13,647 bases of DNA from Bacteroidetes bacterium UBA7368 (lineage in GTDB: Bacteria > Bacteroidota > Rhodothermia > Rhodothermales > UBA10348). Below, piece after piece: positions 7,976 to 13,647 of the stretch (position 1 is the first letter of the stretch; each line of letters opens with the position of its first letter). The translations under genes were made by a program, and so were the position numbers. The stretch covers positions 1 through 13,647 of the forward strand of contig DKOG01000127.1 in assembly GCA_002469915.1 (NCBI GenBank), read 5' to 3'. The notes beneath the pieces were generated by a model that saw only the letters and a list, made by a program, of their open reading frames with translations, searched no databases and was not told the origin of the DNA.

Positions 7976-9627
7976 CCATTCACCATAGGCAAATCCACAC
8001 CACGTTCGTTGGCCGTCTCAATCGCCGTATCGTAGCCCGCATCAGCATGGCGCATGACACCCGTACCGGGGTCATTCGTTAAAACACGTTCCAGGCGACG
8101 ATCAGCCATATCCGTACCATCGGCTACGGAAACCATGCCTGAGTGAATGGAATACCCGATTCCCACGCCTCCACCATGGTGAAGGGAGACCCAACTTGCT
8201 CCCGAGGCCGTGTTAAGTAACGCATTGAGAAGAGGCCAATCGGCGATAGCATCTGAGCCATCTCGCATTCCTTCCGTCTCGCGATTGGGAGAAGCAACAG
8301 AGCCACTATCTAGATGATCTCTACCGATTACAATCGGTGCCGATACTTTTCCTTTCTTGACTAACCAATTAAACTTGAGCCCCATTTCGGCTCTTTCGCC
8401 GTATTCAAGCCAACAAATACGAGCGGGAAGCCCTTGGAAGTGTATCTCTTTGCGCGCTTTGTGAATCCAGCGGGCCAACGCTTCTTTCTGAGGGAACGTC
8501 TCTAAAACGGCATCATCCGTGACGGCAATATCATTCGGATCTCCAGAGAGTGCAGCCCAACGGAACGGACCAGAACCTTTACAGAAGAGCGGGCGAATGA
8601 ACTCAGGTACGAAGCCTGGAATACTGAAGGCCTCTGTCATGCCTCGATGATCGGATACTTGACCTCGAAGGTTGTTACCATAATCAAATGTCACGGTGCC
8701 GGCAGCCTTCATGTCCAGCATGGCTTGAATATGCTGCTGCATGGCATCCAAGACCGAATTACGATAGCCTTCCGGGTCCGATGCTAACATGGCAGCTGCT
8801 GATTCGGTGGTGTGTCCTATGGGGATGTATCCCACGTCCAGATCATGCGCAGAGGTTTGATCAGTCAATACATCAGGAATAACCCCCCGCTTAATCATTT
8901 CAGGTAGGACTTCGGCAATATTACCCAGAAGGCCAATGGATAAAGTTTCCTTTTTGTCTCGCGCGGCGAGTAGCCGATCTAGAGCTTCATCCAAATTATC
9001 TGAACGCTCATCGCAATAACCCGTCTCTACACGGCGATCTATGCGCGTTGAATCGATCTCAACACAGAGACAAACGCCGCCGTTCATAGTAGCGGCTAAG
9101 GGTTGAGCTCCTCCCATCCCTCCGAGGCCAGCCGTTACGACGAACCGACCTTCCAACGTCCCACCAAAATGTTGATTCGCACATTCCGCAAAGGTCTCGT
9201 AGGTACCCTGTAGAATGCCTTGAGTCCCAATGTAAATCCACGAGCCAGCCGTCATCTGTCCATACATGGTCAGCCCCAACGCATCCAGACGCCTAAACTC
9301 GTCAATATTACCCCATCGCGGTACCAAATGGGCATTGGCAATTAAAACGCGCGGCGCTTCTTCATGGGTCCGAAAAACACCAACGGGTTTTCCGGACTGA
9401 ACAATGAGGGTCTCATCGTTTTCGAGGCGTTGAAGCGTCTTAATAATTCGGTGATAACTGGCCCAGTCTCGGGCCGCTTTTCCACCACCCCCATACACAA
9501 TGAGGTCTTCCGGACGCTCAGCCACAGCTGGATCCAGATTGTTCATTAGCATACGCATGGCTGCTTCCTGGTGCCATCCTTTACAGGATAGAACGGTACC
9601 TCTTGGGGCGTGAATGGCTCCTTTCAT
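7972..9627 (-). CDS. hutU: Urocanate hydratase HutU
   Basis: Second enzyme of histidine catabolism: adds water to urocanate to give 4-imidazolone-5-propionate, with tightly bound NAD+ acting as an electrophile. From the ATG at 9627 the protein is 551 residues, close to the roughly 557 usual for the family. A TTG 13 codons upstream would also be in frame but would overlap yceH and add an atypical N-terminus. Visible signatures are [12 protein letters not shown] (from about residue 44), the NAD-binding [10 protein letters not shown] (167-176), QTSAHD, RPLFCKG, and the urocanase signature [10 protein letters not shown] containing the active-site cysteine (C405). The start is 10 bp after the yceH stop, and the stop overlaps hutH by 4 bp. 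Confidence 0.97.
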   Translation of the reverse strand: MKGAIHAPRGTVLSCKGWHQEAAMRMLMNNLDPAVAERPEDLIVYGGGGKAARDWASYHRIIKTLQRLENDETLIVQSGKPVGVFRTHEEAPRVLIANAHLVPRWGNIDEFRRLDALGLTMYGQMTAGSWIYIGTQGILQGTYETFAECANQHFGGTLEGRFVVTAGLGGMGGAQPLAATMNGGVCLCVEIDSTRIDRRVETGYCDERSDNLDEALDRLLAARDKKETLSIGLLGNIAEVLPEMIKRGVIPDVLTDQTSAHDLDVGYIPIGHTTESAAAMLASDPEGYRNSVLDAMQQHIQAMLDMKAAGTVTFDYGNNLRGQVSDHRGMTEAFSIPGFVPEFIRPLFCKGSGPFRWAALSGDPNDIAVTDDAVLETFPQKEALARWIHKARKEIHFQGLPARICWLEYGERAEMGLKFNWLVKKGKVSAPIVIGRDHLDSGSVASPNRETEGMRDGSDAIADWPLLNALLNTASGASWVSLHHGGGVGIGYSIHSGMVSVADGTDMADRRLERVLTNDPGTGVMRHADAGYDTAIETANERGVDLPMVNG

Positions 9628-9637
9628 TGTGTTAATG

Positions 9638-10282
9638 TTATTCAAATTGCCTTTTGAAGGCTTCAAATTCAGTTTCCAGACGCGTTAGACGTTCTCGAAT
9701 TTCTTCCAACTCGGTGCTACTACCGCCATGTGCATCTATATCGATGGGCGAGGCGGTGTCTTCTTCGGGCAGTTCACCACTGAGAAGATGTCCAAATCGC
9801 TCTCCTTTTTGTCCTGGCCTGCGTGCCAAGCCCGCAACAAGCGGATTCTCCTGCTCCATCAACACCGTCAGCGCCTCAGCAACTTGCTCCATGGACTCAA
9901 AAGTGACCATGCGAGACGTGTGGGTTCGGAGTTCACCAACGGTTTGAGGACCTCGAAGCAGTAAGCTTGCTAAAACGGCAAGCGCTGGGCGTTCCAAATT
10001 CCACCGCTGCGCAGCCGCATGCCGAAATTTCTGAGCCCGACTACCAGAAACAGAAGCATGTCCGGATAGCCGCTCTCGCAACAATTCGTCCAACGCCGCC
10101 ATGGCCGTGGATTCAGAAAAAGTAACAACCGGATGCCTGTTAGACTTCTGATTACAGCCCGTAACCAATGCGTTGAGCGTAAGCGGGTAGTAGTCTGGAG
10201 TACTGTATTCCTTTTCGATAAGTACGCCAAGAACCCGAACGGCTTCAGAAGAAAGAAGATGATCTGAATGGAAATGATTCAT
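9638..10282 (-). CDS. yceH: YceH family protein (UPF0502/DUF480), winged-helix
   Basis: A 214-residue member of the YceH/UPF0502 family (E. coli YceH is about the same size). The hallmark N-terminal block runs from [18 protein letters not shown] (residues 18-35) through [16 protein letters not shown]. By family knowledge the fold is two winged-helix domains, here about residues 10-85 and 95-165. A predicted coiled coil rich in Glu, Arg and Leu occupies about 190-214. There is no signal peptide. The biochemical role of the family is not established; the winged helices suggest nucleic-acid or protein binding. Here it is the first gene of the hut transcription unit, 10 bp ahead of hutU, so a regulatory role for histidine use is possible but unproven. 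The 85-bp gap upstream (10283-10367) should carry the operon promoter; I see only weak candidates there. Confidence 0.9.
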   Translation of the reverse strand: MNHFHSDHLLSSEAVRVLGVLIEKEYSTPDYYPLTLNALVTGCNQKSNRHPVVTFSESTAMAALDELLRERLSGHASVSGSRAQKFRHAAAQRWNLERPALAVLASLLLRGPQTVGELRTHTSRMVTFESMEQVAEALTVLMEQENPLVAGLARRPGQKGERFGHLLSGELPEEDTASPIDIDAHGGSSTELEEIRERLTRLETEFEAFKRQFE

Positions 10283-10367
10283 GTGTCAAATTGCGCCTAT
10301 TGTGAAAACACGTTACTCAGAAAGCAACGCATTGCATAACGACGAACCCTGAACACTTCCGGACGGG

Positions 10368-11072
10368 TCACAGAAGAAACGACAGATCTGCTCCCGGATC
10401 AAATTCCCGGGGTTCAGAATCCGAATGAAATAATCGAGCACCGGCAATTCCTTCAAGGGTCATCCGATCCCCGTCTACCTTTAACATCGCCCCTTCTCTA
10501 AGCGCAATGACATGAACGCCCGGATTTAAGGTGATGAATTCCTCCAAGCGCTCGGCCCGCGTCTCACCCATGTGTCCATCAGGATGAGCATCCAAATAGT
10601 GTGGGTTTATCTGTGCTGAAATCAAATTCAGCGTTTTAAAAGAGGGAGGTTCGATGATGGGCATATCATTCGTGGTACACAGCCGGGGCGAAGTCACGTT
10701 GCTCCCCGCACTCCACCCAATGAATGGCACACCACGTTGCGCCATTTCTCGTATCTCATCCATTAAGCCAAAACGGTACATCTCGTGGACGAGCTGAAAT
10801 GTATTTCCACCACCAACTGCGATAGCGTCCGCACCTTTGAGACGCTCTAAAGGCGAGTCGAAATGATGGACAGAGACGACTTCATGCCCTTGAATACCAT
10901 TCGCTACCATGGCTTCATATTTATCGAATGAAAACCTAACCGCGGCGTATGGAACGAATGCGATGCGTTTCGGAGCAGACCCGAGCAACCAGTCAATATG
11001 CTCTGCGCCGTGCTCTAGGTAAGCAGTTGAAGCCGTTCGAGAGGTAGACATCAAGAGATGTTTGCGGTGCAT
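10368..11072 (-). CDS. pepE: Peptidase E (S51 family aspartyl dipeptidase)
   Basis: Cytoplasmic serine peptidase that by family knowledge cleaves dipeptides with N-terminal aspartate (Asp-X). The 234-residue protein is the usual length. The nucleophile is S121 in the GWSAGSN elbow; H158 in NPHYLDAHPDGHMGE and E193 and D136 occupy the positions of the acid/base residues of Salmonella PepE, with an offset of one. AVGGGNTFQL (85-94) is also diagnostic. The ATG start lies 1 bp after the alanine dehydrogenase stop (TAGTATG), which indicates translational coupling; an ATG at codon 8 is an alternative. Cyanophycinase is a related S51 family, but length and motifs match PepE better. Confidence 0.92.
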   Translation of the reverse strand: MHRKHLLMSTSRTASTAYLEHGAEHIDWLLGSAPKRIAFVPYAAVRFSFDKYEAMVANGIQGHEVVSVHHFDSPLERLKGADAIAVGGGNTFQLVHEMYRFGLMDEIREMAQRGVPFIGWSAGSNVTSPRLCTTNDMPIIEPPSFKTLNLISAQINPHYLDAHPDGHMGETRAERLEEFITLNPGVHVIALREGAMLKVDGDRMTLEGIAGARLFHSDSEPREFDPGADLSFLL

Positions 11073-11073
11073 A

Positions 11074-12294
11074 CTAGATTCCTGAGGCGATCAAAAGTTC
11101 AATGTCTCGGTGCGACATCCCAAACATGGTAGCCAAGCTTTTTTTGGTCAGATGTTTTCGATACGTGTACGTACCGTTTCGTAGGCCGACATCGGTCCAC
11201 AATGCCTCATTCACCGAACCCGCGTCCCCAATTTTAATGACATAGGGGACAAGCACATTGGTCAAGGCATAGGTAGCAGTGCGCGCTGCATTCGATGGCA
11301 TATTCGGCACGGCATAATGAATGACACCATGCCGCCTGAATGTCGGTTTAGAGTGGGTGGTGGGTTGACTCGTTTCAACACAACCTCCCTGGTCAATTAC
11401 TGTATCCACGACCACGGAACCATCCCGCATGGATGCTACCATGTCTTCAGTGACCATTATAGGGGCTTTCTGGCCGGCCGCCATCATGGCTCCAACCACT
11501 ACGTCTGCCGTCAACAACGCTTGGGAGATATACTGCTCGGTAGCCATCGCAGTCGTAATTCCTCTTCCCAAATAGTGCTCAATCGTTCGCAATTTTCCTA
11601 AATCATTGTCGAGTACGATGACATGCGCGCCAAATCCGAGTGCGGTACGAGCAGCCCACTCTCCGACCACGCCTGCCCCCAGAATAACCACATTAGAAGG
11701 GGGCACACCAGAGATTCCACCCAACATCACACCCTTTCCGCCTTCGGCACTCTCCAGGTATCGCGCCGCGGTCTGGACAGCCATGGTTCCCATAATTTCG
11801 TGCATCATCCGCACGATGGGTAGGGTACCCTCTGAATCCCGAATGAACTCAAAACCAATCCCAGTTACACCCAAATCCATGAGTTTTTTCAAAAACGTAG
11901 GAGACGTATCGCCCAAGTGAAGTGCGGAAATCAACACTTGTTTCTCATGCATGAGAACGACTTCCTCGTCCGTCGGAGGCCCCACCTTTACGATGAGATC
12001 GGAATTGGAGTACAACTCGGAAGATGACCGAGCGATCGTACCGCCGACTTCGGCATACTCCGTATCAGAGAAATGGGCCGCTTCACCAGCTCCTTCTCCA
12101 ACCACTACTTCATGCCCATTAGAGACGAGCGTCGCGACGCCGGCTGGCGAAATCGCTACCCGACGTTCTTCATCGGATGCCTCTTTCGGAACACCGATCT
12201 TAATCGATTTCCGTTTTTCAGCTACCTCTTTGGCCCTTTCTTGCGTCAGGACACCGTGCTCGAATCCTAATCCTTGTAATGAGGGTACTTCCAT
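11074..12294 (-). CDS. ald: Alanine dehydrogenase
   Basis: Catalyses reversible NAD-dependent oxidative deamination of L-alanine to pyruvate and ammonium. The 406-residue protein exceeds the roughly 370-residue Bacillus and Mycobacterium enzymes because of an N-terminal extension of about 30 residues before the conserved KIGVPKE start, a form I recall from other Bacteroidota. Substrate and catalytic residues match: R45 in ERRVAISP, K103 in IVKVGPP, H126 in ALHLGD and D301 in VIDQGGC. The Rossmann motif GAGVVG is at 206-211, followed by D229 at the end of the second strand, consistent with NAD rather than NADP. The stop is 1 bp from the pepE start. A 70-bp gap separates it from the upstream RNA methyltransferase; a loose AT-rich promoter-like stretch (TATATTCG on the minus strand) lies there, but I cannot confirm a promoter. 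Confidence 0.95.
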   Translation of the reverse strand: MEVPSLQGLGFEHGVLTQERAKEVAEKRKSIKIGVPKEASDEERRVAISPAGVATLVSNGHEVVVGEGAGEAAHFSDTEYAEVGGTIARSSSELYSNSDLIVKVGPPTDEEVVLMHEKQVLISALHLGDTSPTFLKKLMDLGVTGIGFEFIRDSEGTLPIVRMMHEIMGTMAVQTAARYLESAEGGKGVMLGGISGVPPSNVVILGAGVVGEWAARTALGFGAHVIVLDNDLGKLRTIEHYLGRGITTAMATEQYISQALLTADVVVGAMMAAGQKAPIMVTEDMVASMRDGSVVVDTVIDQGGCVETSQPTTHSKPTFRRHGVIHYAVPNMPSNAARTATYALTNVLVPYVIKIGDAGSVNEALWTDVGLRNGTYTYRKHLTKKSLATMFGMSHRDIELLIASGI

Positions 12295-12364
12295 GAATGT
12301 CCGTCTTGTGTCGTCCTAAGGTCAACGAATATACAATGTTAAAGCATCTATTCCTGTTCTCTCA

Positions 12365-13138
12365 TCATCGACCCCAATGCGACATCAATATTCCTCCCGC
12401 AATCGCTGCGTTGAGCGATTCTACAGTCTCGTTGGTCGTTGAGCCAGCGATGCTAACAGCACCTGAAGCCGCATTTTGTACCTCTTGAGACACACCATGA
12501 GCCTCACTTCCTATAACGATCATAGAAGGGGAAGATGGTGACCAGTCTTGGATGGGCGATCCATTCATAGCAGCAACGCGCACATCAACTCCAGCTCGTA
12601 CATTGGTTGCGATAAAACCGGGCAAGTGACTCACTTTTTCGAGAACCATAGACCACATTCCACCCATTGTAGATCGAACGGTCTTTGGTGCAAAAAAATC
12701 AGCCGTGCCCGGACCTGCCACGATAGCATTAACCCCAAACCATGCCGCAGTTCGGATCAGCGTTCCCACATTACCGGGATCTGAAACACCGTCTAACACC
12801 AAAGTTTTCGAAAAACAGGCAATGCAATCAGTCGTCGGCTCTGGAAACGGAAGAACGGCCAATACTCCAGAAGGAGTCGTAGTATCAGACATTTTGCCCA
12901 TAGCCCGATCAGAAACTTGTTTCAATCGCACCTCCGACTTCCCTAAAGCATTCTTTAAGCGGGAGTCGTTCAAAGCGCTCTCAGTGACCAGAACTTCAGA
13001 AATCACCACGCCTGATTGTAGAGCTGATTCCAGTAGCCGTACCCCTTCAATCAAATAGCAACCCGTGGAATCACGCCCTTTTTTCCTTTTGAGGGAGGTT
13101 ACCTCCTTAATTCGACGCTCGGTAGCCGGCTGAATCAT
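12365..13138 (-). CDS. SpoU/TrmH-family RNA 2'-O-methyltransferase
   Basis: Predicted S-adenosylmethionine-dependent methyltransferase acting on a ribose 2'-hydroxyl in rRNA or tRNA; 257 residues. The N-terminal substrate-binding domain covers about residues 1-95. The C-terminal SPOUT knot domain shows all three motifs: motif 1 at 116-136 (DGVSDPGNVGTLIRTAAW, with the conserved Asn and Arg), motif 2 at 206-216 (MIVIGSEAHGV), and motif 3 at 227-250 (ending ESLNAAIAGG). Its size and domain order fit the RlmB/TrmH-like 23S rRNA group, but the target nucleotide cannot be read from the sequence. The start is the ATG at 13138, facing the glutamate dehydrogenase gene across a 199-bp divergent spacer. 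It probably has no functional tie to the catabolic genes downstream. Confidence 0.92.
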   Translation of the reverse strand: MIQPATERRIKEVTSLKRKKGRDSTGCYLIEGVRLLESALQSGVVISEVLVTESALNDSRLKNALGKSEVRLKQVSDRAMGKMSDTTTPSGVLAVLPFPEPTTDCIACFSKTLVLDGVSDPGNVGTLIRTAAWFGVNAIVAGPGTADFFAPKTVRSTMGGMWSMVLEKVSHLPGFIATNVRAGVDVRVAAMNGSPIQDWSPSSPSMIVIGSEAHGVSQEVQNAASGAVSIAGSTTNETVESLNAAIAGGILMSHWGR

Positions 13139-13192
13139 GGTAGATTGATGGAAGTCATTGATGAAGATTGGAGTAGAAAAACGGGTTAGAGC

Positions 13193-13223
13193 GTTGGAAT
13201 GAATTCAGGGGGTATTACCTTTG
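13193..13223 (+). promoter_or_regulatory. Possible Bacteroidota-type promoter for glutamate dehydrogenase
   Basis: TACCTTTG at 13216-13223 matches the Bacteroidota -7 box TAnnTTTG on the plus strand. A TTG (13194-13196), a partial match to the -33 TTTG box, lies 19 bases upstream. This would start transcription near 13230 and leave a leader of about 110 nt containing the stem-loop at 13289-13327. The boxes are short and could occur by chance. Confidence 0.3.
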
Positions 13224-13288
13224 GCAAACGGTGGATAAAGGCTCCTCGTCAATCCATATTCCAATCTCCATCTCCAAGATACCAAAAA

Positions 13289-13327
13289 GTGTCCTCGCTT
13301 TCGGAAGCGCTTTTCCGAGCAAGACAC
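13289..13327 (+). promoter_or_regulatory. Imperfect stem-loop just ahead of the glutamate dehydrogenase start
   Basis: A 39-base imperfect inverted repeat ends 10 bases before the gdh start codon. Outer arms GTGTC/GACAC (13289-13293 and 13323-13327) enclose a small internal loop, a GC/GC pair, and inner arms TCGGAA/TTCCGA around a 6-base loop. It could be an operator dyad or, if in the leader, an RNA hairpin close enough to the start codon to affect ribosome access. No U-run follows it, so a terminator is unlikely. Confidence 0.45.
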
Positions 13328-13337
13328 ACCAAGAACG

Positions 13338-13647
13338 ATGAAGTTCAACGACCCCTACAAAAAGGCCCTATACACTGAGTCCGGTCCTTACATGCCGGAA
13401 GACAACCCCTTTCAGGCGATGGTCGAACGGTTTGATATAGCCGCTTCGATTCTGGAATTGGACCCCGGTTTTTATGAGTACCTCGTGACTCCTGCCCGTA
13501 TCCATATCACCGGGATTCCAGTGATGATGGATTCCGGCCGAATCAAGATGTTCGAAGGATATCGTGTGATTCATAGTGATATCCTCGGCCCCTCCAAAGG
13601 AGGTCTCCGGTACGCGCCTGACGTGAACCTAGACGAGGTAAAAGCAC
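13338..13647 (+). CDS. Glutamate dehydrogenase (N-terminal part, cut by window edge)
   Basis: Glu/Leu/Phe/Val dehydrogenase family enzyme, interconverting glutamate with 2-oxoglutarate and ammonium. I translated the 103 residues present by hand. They contain [17 protein letters not shown] (about 23-39), then [20 protein letters not shown], then [13 protein letters not shown] (84-96), the N-terminal dimerisation and substrate-domain signature typical of Bacteroidota-type glutamate dehydrogenases. K87 is the conserved lysine of the KGG loop. The catalytic lysine and the NAD(P)-binding domain lie past the right edge, so cofactor choice cannot be read. It is the only plus-strand gene, divergent from the methyltransferase gene. 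Glutamate is the end product of the nearby hut pathway, which makes co-location sensible. The ATG lacks a clear ribosome binding site. Confidence 0.92.
   Translation, partial: MKFNDPYKKALYTESGPYMPEDNPFQAMVERFDIAASILELDPGFYEYLVTPARIHITGIPVMMDSGRIKMFEGYRVIHSDILGPSKGGLRYAPDVNLDEVKA

Noticed and set aside
9628..9666. Longer hutU start at a TTG overlapping yceH
   Set aside because: The ATG at 9627 gives normal family length and avoids a 29-bp overlap.
12295..12364. TATATTCG on the minus strand as a promoter for ald
   Set aside because: It is one mismatch from the -7 consensus but no -33 element is found at the right distance.
13144..13166. Near-direct repeat ATTGATGGAAG / ATTGATGAAG in the divergent spacer
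   Set aside because: It is short and imperfect with only two copies, so chance is a sufficient explanation.

Overview
The window looks like chromosomal DNA from a member of the Bacteroidota/FCB group, possibly a Rhodothermia- or Balneolia-like marine lineage. The evidence is a secreted protease ending in a type IX secretion (Por) sorting domain, a large M14-family secreted peptidase, a Bacteroidota-type glutamate dehydrogenase, few clear Shine-Dalgarno sites, a match to the TAnnTTTG promoter box, and roughly 50% GC. The lineage assignment is inference. Gene density is high, and all genes but the last lie on the minus strand. No mobile element, tRNA, rRNA, CRISPR array or phage gene was seen.

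Layout, left to right. Positions 1-390 hold the N-terminal 130 residues of FtsX (minus strand, cut by the window edge). Then come two secreted metallopeptidases: an M14 carboxypeptidase-like protein with a C-terminal amidotransferase-like domain (402-3020), and a gluzincin (HEYTH) protease with a T9SS sorting domain (3097-4602). A strong hairpin (4650-4682) separates them from a tight histidine-utilisation operon. In transcription order this is yceH (10282-9638), hutU (9627-7972), hutH (7975-6479), hutI (6486-5239) and a single-domain asparaginase-like protein (5222-4728), joined by overlaps of 4 and 8 bp and gaps of 10 and 16 bp. Further upstream on the same strand are a peptidase E (11072-10368), alanine dehydrogenase (12294-11074, 1 bp from the peptidase E start) and a SpoU/TrmH-type RNA 2'-O-methyltransferase (13138-12365). 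A 199-bp divergent spacer with a stem-loop then leads to a plus-strand glutamate dehydrogenase cut by the right edge (13338 onward).

Taken together, most of the window reads as a peptide and amino-acid catabolism block. Secreted peptidases degrade extracellular protein, and peptidase E cleaves Asp-X dipeptides. HutH, HutU and HutI take histidine to N-formimino-glutamate. Alanine dehydrogenase and glutamate dehydrogenase feed carbon into pyruvate and 2-oxoglutarate and release ammonium. The last hut step (HutG, HutF/HutG or FtcD) is not present. The slot after hutI is filled by the small asparaginase-like protein, which is the most interesting local oddity. The second is yceH, a winged-helix protein, leading the hut operon. 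I did not find a convincing undescribed multi-gene system; the individual families are recognisable.
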